Positions 11,560 to 24,117 of a DNA stretch of 64,000 nt are shown piece by piece. The stretch covers positions 86,784,348 through 86,848,347 of the forward strand of contig OZ035960.1 in assembly GCA_964034945.1 (NCBI GenBank), read 5' to 3'. Every line of letters starts with the position of its first letter. The stretch's first letter is position 1. The notes below the pieces were generated by a model, which saw only the letters and a program-made list of their open reading frames with translations, searched no databases and was not told the origin of the DNA. Both the position numbers and the translations under genes were made by a program. This DNA is from Chrysopilus asiliformis. Its lineage: Eukaryota > Arthropoda > Insecta > Diptera > Rhagionidae.

Positions 11560-12223
11560 TACTGTATTTTCAAACATTGCATATAATTTTCTCGACTAAA
11601 ATCCCTGAATTCTCTTTTCATAAGAAAAATGTTCATAAAATAAAGATGTCTAAATTTCGATAGCAATAGTAGTATTGTTGTTTAAATTGCCTAGACTGTA
11701 AAAAGTTATGCTTTAAAAATTTACGCAATTTTTCAAAGTCAAATATTGGGAATAAAAAATCCATTCCAAAGATTTTATCGTGTAAATAAATGAAAATTAG
11801 TGTTTTTTTTCATTTACAGGGATTGGCACGGACTGCAAAGTACTTAAGAAGATTCTTAATATTGGAACTGCAATGGTACACGACAATTAATTTTAAGAAC
11901 GCAATAAATTTCTTTGAGTCTACTTTAGGTCTACTTTTGTATTTAGTATTCTTTATTATTTGCTTTTATTTAATCTCATTATCAATTCGATCAGTTTTTG
12001 CAAAGGGCGACACGCACTATTTAAAATCATTTTATTTTAACACAGTCAACATCATGCTCGAGTTAAAGGGTTTTGTTGTTTCGCGCATTTTCACTTTTTT
12101 ATACGAAATATAATAAAGCATTGTATTGATGAAAAATTTCGACGTCTTAATTTCGCCAAAAAAACATTTCCCGAGCACTCCTGAGTTGATGGGAGCATTA
12201 TTACACAAATATCTTTCTGTCTT
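11560..12223. other. AT-rich non-coding stretch
   Basis: A 107-codon frame at 11790-12113 contains a hydrophobic run but starts beside TTTCATTTACAG and resembles no family I know. I do not call it a gene. Confidence 0.35.
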
Positions 12224-13111
12224 TTAGTTTGTTAGTCTGTTTGTCTGTTCGTCTGTTCGTCTGTTCGTCTGTTAGTCTGTTAGTCTGTTAGTCTGTTAGT
12301 TTGTTAGTCTGTTAGTCTGTTAGTCTGTTAGTCTGTTAGTCTGTTAGTCTGTTAGTCTGTTAGTCTGTTAGTCTGTTAGTCTGTTAGTCTGTTAGTCTGT
12401 TAGTCTGTTAGTCTGTTAGTCTGTTAGTCTGTTAGTCTGTTAGTCTGTTAGTCTGTTAGTCTGTTAGTTTGTTAGTCTGTTAGTCTGTTAGTCTGTTAGT
12501 CTGTTAGTCTGTTAGTCTGTTAGTCTGTTAGTCTGTTAGTCTGTTAGTCTGTTAGTCTGTTAGTCTGTTAGTCTGTTAGTCTGTTAGTCTGTTAGTCTGT
12601 TAGTCTGTTAGTCTGTTAGTCTGTTAGTCTGTTAGTCTGTTAGTTTGTTAGTCTGTTAGTCTGTTAGTCTGTTAGTCTGTTAGTCTGTTAGTCTGTTAGT
12701 CTGTTAGTCTGTTAGTCTGTTAGTCTGTTAGTCTGTTAGTCTGTTAGTCTGTTAGTCTGTTAGTCTGTTAGTCTGTTAGTCTGTTAGTCTGTTAGTCTGT
12801 TAGTCTGTTAGTCTGTTAGTCTGTTAGTCTGTTAGTCGGTTAGTCGGTTAGTCTGTTAGTCTGTTAGTCTGTTAGTCTGTTAGTCTGTTAGTCTGTTAGT
12901 CTGTTAGTCTGTTAGTCTGTTAGTCTGTTAGTCTGTTAGTCTGTTAGTCTGTTAGTCTGTTAGTCTGTTAGCCTGTTAGTCTGTTAGTCTGTTAGTCTGT
13001 TAGTGCGTTAGTGTGTTAGTGTGTTAGTCTGTTAGTCTGTTAGTCTGTTAGTCTGTTAGTCTGTTAGTCTGTTAGTCTGTTAGTCTGTTAGTCTGTTAGT
13101 CTGTTAGTCTG
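12224..13111 (+). repeat. 888-bp microsatellite of the octamer TTAGTCTG (about 111 copies)
   Basis: TTAGTCTG is repeated almost without interruption. Variants (TTTGTCTG, TTCGTCTG) cluster at the left edge, with a few GTCGG, GCCTG and GTGCG variants inside. There is an abrupt edge at 13111 into GGGAACAATATTTCTC. Confidence 0.97.
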
Positions 13112-13339
13112 GGAACAATATTTCTCAAAAACTAATAGAGCTAGAGTCATGAAATATTACAGGTGTGTTTTGGTGGAAATCCGTTAACCGGAATTGGTCA
13201 CTTCCGGTGACTTTTAAAAAATCATAATTTCGTTTGGCGGCTTTTAAAAAATCATAATTTCGTTTTACGCGATTAACTCCGACACGACGCGCTTTTCGTA
13301 ATTTCTGATTTTGAAAAAAAAAATTCATATTTTTATATA

Positions 13340-13420
13340 AGCTAATATTTTATCTGTCGGGTTATAGTGTAAATTGCCCAAGAACTTAGATTTTGTATTG
13401 GAAAGTCATGTGGTTTTCAC
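13340..13420 (+). repeat. Dispersed repeat F, copy 2
   Basis: GTCGGGTTATAGTGTAAATT and GAAAGTCATGTGGTTTTCAC match the reverse complement of 785-860 and of 34745-34815. Confidence 0.65.
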
Positions 13421-13436
13421 ATCATACTATATTGTT

Positions 13437-13584
13437 AAGCCCAATTCAGACTAACGATTGCGATTACGATTGATGATTCTTTACCAATGAGATCAAAGCT
13501 TTCAACGATAGATACATCAAAGGTTTGATCTCATTGGCCGAGGAAGCTCGATCGTAATCACAATCAATAGTCTGAATTGAGCTT
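13437..13584. mobile_element. 148-bp MITE
   Basis: AAGCCCAATTCAGACTAACG... pairs with ...ATAGTCTGAATTGAGCTT in inverted repeats of about 34 bases. An inner pair CCAATGAGATCAAA / TTTGATCTCATTGG follows. The element is almost entirely foldback. Confidence 0.75.
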
Positions 13585-13703
13585 TATTGAGGAATGGAGT
13601 TTTTTTTATATTGAGCTTTGTTGTAGAACTTATGCAGAAAAACTATCGCAGAAAAAATATCTATAGTTCAGTCAAAAAAATTTTTTTGTTTGCGATCTGC
13701 GTA

Positions 13704-14589
13704 CACTCAAAAAATAATAACAAAAATCTCGTTTCTATTGACATAATTTATTTTGTTGAATCTCAATAACTTTTTTTTATTGAATTGATAAAAGAATTGT
13801 TTGAGAAACAGATATTTGAAATATAGTAGAGACTCGGTAATTCGGATCAATTCGAACCACGGAGATTTTCGATTTACTAGATACTTTTTTATGGTGGATA
13901 TTTTGTTTAATAAATCTTGATGGCAATAAAATTTATGTTTTCAAATAAAAATTAGGTAACAGCGTTCCTGCAGTTAAAAAGTATATACACTTATATATTA
14001 TATTATATGATAACATTCATTTTTTTAAGGAAACTTGAAATGTTGTTGAAGTACAATACGACAGTACATACCACCACGAAAATTTTACAGTCCTTAGTTA
14101 TTGTATTCAAGCCATTTCCATCATCGACAAAAGTTCGAATTACGTAGACCAATATATCGACCACAATTCGAATTACAAGGTACTTAATATAAAAAAATGT
14201 GGTTCAAATTAGCGTCATTTTCGAATTACAGAATGTTCGAATTACCGAGTCTCTACTGTATAACAATTTCTGTCAATATTGACAAATTAGGCATTGTTAA
14301 TTTCACAATTGCTCTATTGATTTAACAAAAAATCATTTGTAAGTACATATATTTTTGTTAAAATAACAATTTTTTGTTGAACAAAGATTTCCCTCCAAAA
14401 ATAGTTGTTCCAATTGACAATTTTTTTTGTGATGTTAACAATAATTTAACAATAACCAAATTCTTCATTTTTCAAAGAACAAATTTCCCTTTGTTAATTT
14501 AACAAAATAATTTTGTTGGCTGATATAGCATAAAAATTTTGTTGATTTGACAATGATTTGTTTTATGTGACAAATTTTTTCTCTGAGTG
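13704..14589. mobile_element. 886-bp TA-flanked element with repeated TTGTTAA/TTGACAA words
   Basis: The ends CACTCAAAAAAT and TTTTTTCTCTGAGTG are short inverted repeats, with TA at 13702-13703 and 14590-14591. The interior is crowded with ATTGACAATTT, TTGTTAATTTAACAAA and similar words. Another TA element sits inside at 13824-14258. Confidence 0.68.
13824..14258. mobile_element. 435-bp TA-flanked Tc1-like MITE nested in the element at 13704-14589
   Basis: TAGTAGAGACTCGGTAATTC and its reverse complement (ending ..TCTACTG) form the ends, flanked by TA. The right end reads CAGTAGAGAC in its own orientation, the CAGT start common in Tc1-like termini. GGTAATTCG/CGAATTAC/TTCGAA words recur throughout. 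Confidence 0.78.
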
Positions 14590-17288
14590 TATGTTTGCAT
14601 GAAAAATTTCACACAAAATTCTTTAAATTATTATATTACTTTGTTTAAAAAATAGTTAATTCGGTTTCTTTTAAAACTTGTTAGCACAAAAACTGGAACT
14701 GGAATGATTTCATCCAATTTTTAATTACCATTAGCCAATTTAGTAGGTTTTAAAGGAAATGATAAATATTTAAGAAAATTTACAGAATCAAAGGAAAAAG
14801 TAGCGTACATGTAAGTGAAAATAAATGATTCAACAATTCTTGAAAATTTATAGAGGCACTACTCAAAAGGCAATCTTGTCGCATATTAAATTTCCGGTGG
14901 GTGGTCAAATATTGCAAGTCTTGCACGATATTCTTGGGCAATTATGCCCATGTTAGTTAGGTAAATTAAAGAAGCCATATGCATTTCATGGTGGCCAAGT
15001 AGAGCAATGATGGCCGTTAACTTAATCCTATGATAGTTTTTTAAAATTCCTGTATATGTAGGTAGGTATATATGAACCCTTCAATATACATACCAAGTCT
15101 AAACACCACAATTTGTGTATAGTACATAATATATACTTAAGAAACTTGTAAGGAAATTTGACATGAGGCTTTCAATCTTAATTAATTTTCACGTTTTTGA
15201 TGATATTATAACCTTTTAGACTGCGCAAGTTACAATTGTTAAATTATTGTTAAAATTGACAAAGGTGACAAAGGTTCATTCTGGGATAACACGGTGTCCT
15301 TTGTTTAATCCTCTTTCGACGACTAAAAAATTAAGGACCTCTTTAGCACACCTTAAATTTGGAAGATTTTTTTTTTGAAAATTGTAAATGTTGAATCCTA
15401 ATCTACTTGTCGGGTCTTTGCATAGATATTGACAATTGAAAATGACGAATTATTACGGAATATTATTCTATTTGCAAATTCAAATTCTATAAGCAATGAC
15501 CATACAGTAGCAGTGGTCTACTTCCCGAAATTCAAGTCATAAAGGTATATTTTCAAATCAAAATCCGTTAAATTATATTTTTGGTATTGGTGAAAAAAAC
15601 CTGTTTGCTGAAAAAAAAACAAACTCAAAAGTTTAAAGCATCTGAAATCAAGGTGCATAAATGTTGCATCAAATTCGCAAGAATGAAAGATGATCCTCAA
15701 TCTAACTATCTATGTTATACCATATGTAGTATACAAACTGATTCCCGTCATATAGACTATATCACAAAAATAAACTCCTCTTATGATCACTATTAGTCTT
15801 AAAGTATTTAGGCTACACACAATAGATAGAAGATATAGGTAGATACGATCCTATGTAAGTATGTGAATTAAAATCTGAGTATCTACTTGGATAGCACTTA
15901 ACTACCATAAAGTCAGATGTGACGATATTAAAGACAAGGTGTGGACAAGAATAGTGGTTTTTTTTCATAGTTATCTCTTGCCGTCCCTAACTCATAAAAA
16001 TCTCATTCTTTAGAGTTGTAAGACACGAAGTAACCTGAATGCTTTTTCCATTTGAGCCTTTTTACGATTATAATATTGTTATATTCGGTAGGTTATTCTA
16101 CGATAGGTCCCTGGTAGAGTTAGAATGTAACTTGATATAAGCCGCCTCTTAGTTTAATCTTTCGTGTATTAGGTTAAGAGAAATTTAAAGACCCATAGGG
16201 GCCAACAGACCATCTTTTAACTACATATATTGGCTGATTTTTCTTATTTATTTTTGCTTTAAAATACTTTTACGAGGTAATACGACGAGGAATCAGTAAA
16301 AAAAATAAACAGGCATTAGATACGAGGCATCCGTTGTAAAAGATACAATGGAGTATGGCACCGTGCCACATTATTCCATTGAATTCTATCTAGTAACTAC
16401 ATATATTTAGATGTTTGAATGCTCTGGAATGAAATTCATGCCGATCGTATACTGTTCAGTCCTATTAAAATGGGACCTGTACAGGTATATTATGTTGAAA
16501 TCTATTGGATTCAATGTAGAATATACCACAGGGAGTCCATCTATCTACTATCTACTCGGATTTACAGTTTTCTCTTTTTGATCTGGTCGGTCGGTCGGTT
16601 GGTTGGTTGGTCGGACTCTATTGTTCGATAGAATTAGAACTGAACTTAAAGTAGAGTGGATTGAGTTGGGGTAGAGAAGATACGATATGTTTGCATAGCG
16701 TTTAGCGGTGATCATAGTTAGTAAATCGTTAAGAGTAACAAAGTTTAAGTTGCCAATCGTATTATATTCAGTTTTGATATTGTATTTTATTTATTGTTGA
16801 TATAAAAATCAACAATGGTGTATACAACATGCACTATAAGTACAAAAAAAAGGGACGAGTTACACTTTGCAATGAATAGAGTAAAAATATGATACGATAT
16901 GATCATAAAGCATGCAGATATTTATAATGTAGTACTTGTCGGATAATTGATGATGAACTGTATAGGCACTGACCTTTAAAATGCTTTTATCAACAAAAAA
17001 AAGCACCTACTCTCTACTCGTATAAGGCTTAACGGATGTTCAACTCTTTGAATTGTTAGTACCAACTATTTGTGGACTACATAAAATCTTTAGAAAATTA
17101 CTGACACAATGTAATGTCAGATAGGCAGGCGACAGATAAAATTAGTTGTTTGAGTAACTGTACCTCCTTTTATTATTTTGAAGAACAAAAAATCTTTTAT
17201 TAAAAAGATTTTATATTTTTTCATTCAGAAAAAAATAATTCAAAACGAAGTTTTTCAAAAAAAAAAGTCGGTTATTTGGTGCAGTAGG
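14590..17288. other. Long AT-rich non-coding stretch
   Basis: No gene or bounded element is seen. A short (GGTC/GGTT)n tract lies at 16585-16613. Confidence 0.45.
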
Positions 17289-17290
17289 TA

Positions 17291-18235
17291 GGGTAAAGTC
17301 GGGTAAAATGGAACAGAGGGTGAAATGGAACACCCCCACTATTTCGCACTTGTCAAACATAATTGCTATTGCTGTCGGCAATAGTTTGTTTGGTATATCA
17401 GAAAACCTCGACGCGTTAAGGTATCGTCACGCTGCATTCGTTTGTTTATTTTTTATAAGCAAAAAACCAAAAAAAAATATCGTTTTTGTCATAAAACTTT
17501 TTTTGTGGATTTTTTAGATTTAATTTTTTTGGTAAGTATTTGGCGGAGTGATTGTGTGGGTACATCAAAATGCACAGTTAGATTCACACTACGTAAATTT
17601 ATTGATAAAAGCAGCAAGTCGAGACATGTTAGTTTCTGATTCACAGTAATGTCAAATGCAACCAAAAGGATGAGATGGAACAGCCAAACGGAGGTGTATT
17701 GGAACATATAAATATTGGAGCCTATAAAACAAAAAAAAAAAAAATCTAAAAAATCTTAACCGCGGAAGACAGCTTCCCAAAAATATGAAGACTCGGAAGA
17801 AGAAAGGGACGAAATAATTTATATGAGCGAGTCTGATGGACCTGAAGATTTCGGAAAAACAATTATGTAGGATGTGGGGAGGAGTACATGAAAACGCAAA
17901 AAAAGACGACTGCCTTCAATGTGTCATCTGTAATTTGTGGTCGCACGAGTCCTGCGCGTCATTTGCAATGACTTGCAATAAATGCGGCAATAAAAATTTG
18001 AATAAAAAGTAGTGTTCCATTTCACCCGACCATGGAGGACAAATGGAACTTTTGATCTTTTTTTTTAAAATTAAAAAAAAATATTGAATTAACCTTTTTT
18101 TTATGCAAGAGTTCTGATTTTATTTTTACGTTTGTAATAAAGAATGATTTTATTTTTGTTTCGTTTAAAAAGCTCTTTTATTTCCCGAGATATTTCAAAA
18201 ATAAAAAAGGTGTTCCATTTGACCCGACTTTACCC
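17291..18235. mobile_element. 945-bp TA-flanked element with a pogo-like C-terminal relic
   Basis: The ends GGGTAAAGTCGGGTAAAATG... and ...TTTGACCCGACTTTACCC are inverted repeats of about 24 bases flanked by TA. The words AATGGAACA / TGTTCCATTT recur inside (GGGTGAAATGGAACAC, GATGGAACAG, GTTCCATTTCACCCGACC). Confidence 0.82.
17862..18012 (+). pseudogene. Cys-rich (PHD-like) tail of a pogo/Tigger-type transposase
   Basis: A + strand frame reads MWGGVHENAKKDDCLQCVIC, then NLWSHESCA, MTCNKCG and a stop. The arrangement CxxCxxCxxWxHExCA..CxxC is the zinc-binding tail seen on many pogo/Tigger-type transposases (established knowledge). The upstream part is interrupted by stops and frame changes. 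No DDE core remains, so only this tail survives. It supports assigning the surrounding element to the pogo group. Confidence 0.6.
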
Positions 18236-18355
18236 TATGTCTGAATTTTAGAATCAAAAATTTATATTTAAATAAAACAAAAAATTGTTTTTTTGAAATT
18301 GAGAAAAGTATTTTTTTCCATTTTTTATGTGTTTATCTCGCGTTTATTTTAAGTA

Positions 18356-20081
18356 GGGTAGGAGCGGGCATGTTGAATTATCGGGTATGTTGAATTATTG
18401 CCAAATTTAAAAAAACTATCCAGTCAATTTTTTTGAAATTTTAGTATATTGGTACACTGAGAGAAAAAAAATGGTAAAAAGATATGAAACGCTGATGATT
18501 TCATAGGTTTTGCCTATAAAAATGCGCCATTCGCCTTTTTTTGTAAAATTTACATTGAAAAATGCAATAAAATGCACCTCGAAAAAAAAATGGTAAAAAG
18601 ATATGAAATGCTGATCATTTCATAGGTTTTGCCTATAAAAATGCGCCACCTCACTGTTTTCTTTCTCCCTCGAATACTTACTTAAGTTTGGTGAGTGAAC
18701 AGAGATGAACGAATAAAAACGTAAACAGAAAACGAACGAGAAAAATCTAATGGCGATAAATTAATGGAAACTTTTTGTGGAGTATTATTTTATAATGGAC
18801 TTTTCTTCCGATTGCATGTCGTGATTTTAGTTGCCATGAAAATTTTTCGACAATATTGGATCTGAAATTTAAGCAAATTTTAATGGGCCATCAAATTATT
18901 TAGTTTTTAATGAAAAATTTCTTTAATTTTATTTTACAGGTCAAATTTTTTTTTTCTTTTGCAATGAAATTTTGATGCCAATAAAATTGTGCTGTTTCAA
19001 AAATGTCTCCTATCCACTTTTTATGCAATATCCTTCAGTCATTCACCTGAAATAAGAAATTTAATTCTCGAAGCGAAATCGTTTCCATCAAATGTCAAAG
19101 GGAAATATGGCGGCTGAAGGCATCAACTTTTTTTTCTTTTTACAATTGAAAATGCAAAATTTACCACAAAATTATATAAAAGTATATTGGAAATAGTACA
19201 GCTGGACAAAAATTACATTGCCGCGATTTACAATGCTGAATTGTAAATATTGCATTGTGGTCCTTTTCTCAGTGTAGTACTGATGTCCTCTACTTGCCAT
19301 AAAATTTTGACAGCGATACCTTATTTATATCGTAAGTGACAGGAATATGTGTGTTTTTGGCTCTAAAAGTAAATATTAGACTATACAGTGATTTACCCAT
19401 TTCTCATACAAATTTTTATCAATCTGGAAATTTTTTGTATTAAAAGTGTTGTGCAACACCTCTAGAATAAAAAAAACCTCGTGGGACATTCAAATTTATT
19501 GTTTTTGTGATTTTTCTAAGAGAAAATATCAAAAAAGTGGGTTGCGGGTAAGTTGAATAACGGCTTGGCGGGCAAGTTGAATCAGTTTTTTCTTACGTAT
19601 TTTTTTGTTTTTTTGACGTTTGTTTTACATTTTCTTTGTTCTTTTATCAATTTTTGTTTGTTTCTTGATGAATTTTTACATTTTTTATAAAAACGCAGCA
19701 GGAAAAAAATCAAAAATTGGTCAATTAAAAAAACCAAATAAGCGATTTAGTAAATCGTAAATTTCATTGTAGTGTATATTTAAATTTTTTACTTAATAAA
19801 ATACTTAAAAATAACGTTTTTTCATTCTTAAGTATGGAAAATGTATGGAAAATTACAGTTATTCATCTTACCCGCACCACTTGTAAATCGGCGGGCATGT
19901 TGAATCACCCTTTAAATTGACCTGAAGGCCAGTTAGTAAACCATTTTAAAAAAAGTTCTTCTATGAAATGTAGTCAATGTATCACTCTATCGAATGGCTT
20001 AACCATTGGAGCGATATGTGACTTTATGTGCGCGCTACAACCTAAATTCTAAAAAGTAATTCAACAAGCCCGCTCCTACCC
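18356..20081. mobile_element. 1.7-kb TA-flanked element with repeated GTTGAAT words
   Basis: GGGTAGGAGCGGGCATGTTG... matches the reverse complement of ...CAACAAGCCCGCTCCTACCC with one mismatch over about 26 bases, and TA flanks both. Further copies of GCGGGYAWGTTGAAT occur at about 18384, 19545, 19567 and 19890. A second TA element is nested at 18455-19274. No transposase frame is recognised. Confidence 0.82.
18455..19274. mobile_element. 820-bp TA-flanked element nested in the 1.7-kb element
   Basis: CACTGAGAGAAAAAAAATGG and ...CCTTTTCTCAGTG are the ends, with TA on both sides. Near the left end a segment of about 65 bp (ATGGTAAAAAGATATGAAA.. to ..TATAAAAATGCGCCA) is duplicated directly at about 18469-18534 and 18590-18648. 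No transposase is seen. Confidence 0.72.
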
Positions 20082-20213
20082 TACAATTTTCTTTTTTTCA
20101 GTTTTTTTCAATATAAAGTTTTGATTCTAAAAATTAGGTCCTTGCAAAGAAAAGTACAGGGGAAAAATACAGTGACCATATTTTGCTGGAGTAAAAAGAG
20201 GTCAGAAGGGAGA

Positions 20214-20226
20214 GGGGGGGGGGGGG
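20214..20226 (+). repeat. G13 homopolymer
   Basis: A run of 13 G after GGGAGA. Its length is uncertain in any assembly. Confidence 0.9.
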
Positions 20227-20378
20227 TCAGACAGGGTTGACTGTGTAGAATTAAGCCAACACCTTGAGTGATTTAAAATAGATTTAGCTGTATTTAATTG
20301 ATTTTTATTCAACAGAAATTCAAACAAATAAACAAACAAAACCAAATTAGATCGATTCTTAAGTTTGTGTATATAGTA

Positions 20379-21261
20379 GGAGAGGCCGGGGCCAGTATTA
20401 ACAAATTTTGAAAATTGGGTTATATTTTTTGAACAAGTAACTTTTTTGATATTGTTTTTATATCTAGCCATACTGTATATATTCAGGTATCATAAGAAAT
20501 AACCAAGTTTCAACTAGGTAGTCACTATATGAAAAAAAATCATTTTTATGCAAAAATGTTACCTGTTAAAACTAACCCCGGTCATGGGGCTAGTTTTAAT
20601 AGCGATGGGGTTAGTATTAACATAAGTTTTAACATGGAAATAATTTAAAGAAAAGAATTTTTTTTTCACAAAAATTTTAAAATAAACAAAATAAATATCC
20701 TTTTCAAGGAACATACCTACATTAACAAAAAAAAATTAAGTCTTTAAAAAAAAACAATTATTATTATCTAAAAAAAGGTTTCAGCGAAGCTTTTTTGTAC
20801 ATAATTTATATCTATAAAAACATCATCCTCAGAGTAACAATTTGGAAAAACGGGTATGTATTAATATGTTAATTCTTGCTCCACGGGTTTGTTAATTTTA
20901 ACCCCGACACTACTTTTTTGAATTATTAATCATACCAAAAATATAGTTAAGGATTGTAATAAAACCAAAGGATATTATTAATTATAGCTACATTAACTTA
21001 CATTATCGACAAAGTTATATTCAATAATATAAAAAACTAAGACAGAAATCAAAATATTGCAAACCATAAAAAGTTCGTTTACCAGCTAAAATTCGGTCTC
21101 TGTGCCTCACTGGAAATGCACAGTTTATGACTGATGAGTCATGATATGATCGACCGTATCGAGGGGTGGAGAAAAACCAAGTTTCGAGATTGTGGCTCGT
21201 ATATTTCGGCGGGAATAGCCTTGTTAATTCTTACCACTGTTAATTTAAGCCCGACTTCCCC
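20379..21261. mobile_element. 883-bp TA-flanked element with repeated TTAATACTAACCCC-type words
   Basis: The ends GGAGAGGCCGGGGCCAGTAT... and ...TTAAGCCCGACTTCCCC are imperfect inverted repeats flanked by TA. The interior repeats GGGGTTAGTATTAAC / GTTAATTTTAACCCCG words. No coding capacity is seen. Confidence 0.62.
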
Positions 21262-22016
21262 TACACTATAGAGAAAATAGGCTAGAGTTTCAGAAAAATC
21301 TCTCAATATGTTGCTTGAACTCTCGCCTAGCCATCAAGTAGCAAAATAACACTTGCGCTAAATCAAAACCTTAAAATTTTAATTTTTTTTTTAAATTTTC
21401 TCGAAAGACATCGCCCTGAAAGCATTGAACGGCTTAAATATAAATCACGCCATTTAAAAAATTATTACCATTTTTAATTTAAACTTCAACATCAATCCGA
21501 ATAACAGGGGTTCAAATGTAATTTTTGCTAAAGACAAACGAAACGATAAATCGAACGAAAAATTAAGTAACTGAAGATAAGCTCAAATTGAAACGATGTC
21601 CGGTGAATGCGTAATAAGTCTCTGCCTGTCAGGGAGTCGTTGATGTGTCTTCTCAATTACTTTAATGATACTTACCCCAGTGGATCTTGTATGTTTTCTC
21701 CTGGCTTTGTTAAAGCATGCTAATATATTTTCCCTTTCTTACATATTTTTTTAACATTAAAGGAGCATGAAATATTTATTTGGTAGGAAGAAAGATGAGA
21801 AAAATCTCGCCACCATTTATAAAAGTTTATTGACGTTTTAGTATGACCTGGCAATGTGGCAAAATTCGGCTAAGAAAGTAACCAAAAATTAGCAAAATGC
21901 AGACGAAGAAAAAGAATAGAGGTATAAAGACATTAAAATTTATAGTGACATTTAGTCGTGTAACGGTTGTTCCAGTGATATCCTGGAGTGAAAAATAATT
22001 TCAAACGATAACGAAG
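21262..22016. other. AT-rich non-coding stretch
   Basis: I see nothing beyond chance frames. Confidence 0.4.
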
Positions 22017-22375
22017 ATGAAGTGCTTATTTGTTGACGTCAGACAAAATTCCTTGAACGATGGGATTTTGGTATCCGCCAATGAAGGAAGGAACAGTTAC
22101 GCAAGGCAGCTGCACCTAATGAACAAACGTGGAATTCATTTAAGAGAAATATTTCCGAAAAGAAAACTGACCTTTGTTTCTGATAAATTTAAACTGTTCT
22201 GTAAAAATTGTGCAAATCGTCTTTTCTTTCATTTTTTTTAAAATTTTTCTTCAACATTTATAATATTTATTGATGATCTTGGCAACTATCACGTCCACAA
22301 GAAATGCTGGAAAAGCAAAAGGGCATCGGGCAACATTCGTCTGAACGTGTCCATGTCCGTGTCCGATTTCAGCAA
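22017..22375 (+). other. Weak candidate exon region
   Basis: A 74-codon frame at 22017-22241 (MKCLFVDVRQNSLNDGILVS...) is followed, after a stop, by another open stretch to about 22375 (GNYHVHKKCWKSKRASGNIR). That stretch ends at A|GTAAGTG, a good donor. The DNA is less AT-rich than its surroundings and not visibly repetitive. No family is recognised, and the two parts are not joined by an obvious splice. It may be chance. Confidence 0.2.
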
Positions 22376-23499
22376 GTAAGTGAGGTTAAGCTACCTTTTT
22401 GCAAAATACTTAAAGATATCATGTAAGGCTGCTTTTGTACGTGTAGAGAAAAGGTTGCAATTGACTTTCTTAGCCCCTAGCAAAAACTATATTCACTCGT
22501 AGAAGAGAAACAATTGCATAAGGAAATTTGCAGCTATTAAGTGAGGAACGAATTTATGGTGGCCTTCTATAAAATTGACAGGTGACCAGATACAGCGGCC
22601 AAGATAAGGACCTAAGAAGTCATTTATCAGAAAATATAATATGTAATAATATGAAAGTATAATTTAGTGTTGAACTACTTAAGAGTCGATAATTTTCTCA
22701 TCAAAATTCTATAAAATTGTTATTTGTTTCAAGATTAAATGTGTTTATAGCGATTTATTAAATGAACTGCTATTAATAATATAAAATTTCGTTTATTATA
22801 AATTGTTTAAACTTATAAATATTCCGCCGTGTATGTGTTATGGGGAGGGTTTTTCATAAATCTTTTTAATAAACCTTGTCTGGCCATACATACTATAGGA
22901 TAGATGGATTATGAAAAATTAATTTTAATTCGAGCGAAAAATAGTACTTTATATTATGTGCTTTAAAATGTTCAAATATGAGAAACAACTTTGGGCAAAT
23001 CAACATGCATTTAAGGGGTCGCTCAGTAATAAAAGATAAAAAAAGATACAATTTAAATAGTATGGACGGCAGGTAGAAATATTTGTATGGAATGTAATCA
23101 GAAAAAATAACCGTTCACACAAAAATGGATCTACAACATAGAAAAAAATTAAAAGAGCCATTTTTGAATAAATGCTACGCTGCACTTTAGAAAAATGTGC
23201 GCAGCAGGCAAATATTTCTACAAAAAAAAAAACAATTCTTCTGTCTTTAATGCGTAAAGGGTATAGGCCGGAATATAATTGGCCCGACACAACATTTACG
23301 GCGACAAAGTTGTCCCCCACATACAATTCCGCACACTTTGTTGTTCTAAATGTCATGTGCTTTTCATTTGATTTTGATAATGGGACGGGGAGCCACATAT
23401 TCTTTTGTTACCAATTATTATACACTAGGGGCTGCGTCCCGAACCGCTTGGCGGTTCATCCCCCCTCCCCCATGATGCGTTTCATTTATCTATATACTA
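22376..23499. other. AT-rich non-coding stretch
   Basis: Open frames of 124 and 132 codons overlap on opposite strands at 23000-23546. Neither resembles a known protein, and the + frame runs into the Helitron end at 23500. I call no gene. Confidence 0.4.
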
Positions 23500-24117
23500 C
23501 TAGCTTGAAAGAACCCGGCGTTGCCCGGGTAGTAATAAATTTTTGAATATGAAAAAATCCTTTTTTTTCAAAAGTATTTTGATGTATAGAAAAATTATGC
23601 AGTAATTATATTTCAAATAATTTTTTTTTCATATTTTTTTTGGTTTGACGTACTGTTTTCAAGAAAATTGCAAATATTTTTTCCATCTGCTTGGGAGAAA
23701 GGGAATAGAGCGAATTCCCTTATTGCCAGACACTTAAGATTTTTGCATTTATGTTGTAACATATGTTGAACAACCATAAAATAGTTTCAGAGATAGCTGA
23801 GGAGGGGATTGGTCGAAAATTTACCTTGACAGATAACCTATCCAACACTAAAAATTGTATAAAAATCCGTTCTGTAGTTTAGTAGATAGCAGGAGAGGGG
23901 GCTCGCACCATGTAGAGCGGAGTAGTTTGAGTGGATGAAAATTTCTTTTATGATTGACCTGCCCAACACTGAAAACCGTATTCAAATCCCTTCAGTGGTT
24001 CAGAAGATAACAGGCGAGGGGGTGAAAGGGGAGCCGATACCGCGACCACACCTAACTATAAATCGTGGTCATGATACATAGTCTATGTTGGTGCAGTAGC
24101 TCTTGAGTTTATACGTT

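Noticed and set aside
11790..12113. A 107-codon + frame with a hydrophobic stretch as a membrane protein gene
   Set aside because: It has Phe/Ile/Leu-rich composition expected from AT-rich DNA, no recognisable motif, and no supporting splice partner.
12224..13111. Telomere-like array
   Set aside because: TTAGTCTG is not the insect telomere unit TTAGG, and the array is internal between AT-rich non-telomeric sequences.
12224..13111. CRISPR-like array
   Set aside because: There are no unique spacers; the unit is 8 bp and contiguous. The 163-bp Helitron arrays likewise lack spacers.
23000..23546. Opposite-strand 132- and 124-codon frames
   Set aside because: They overlap one another, have no motifs, and the + frame continues into a Helitron terminus.
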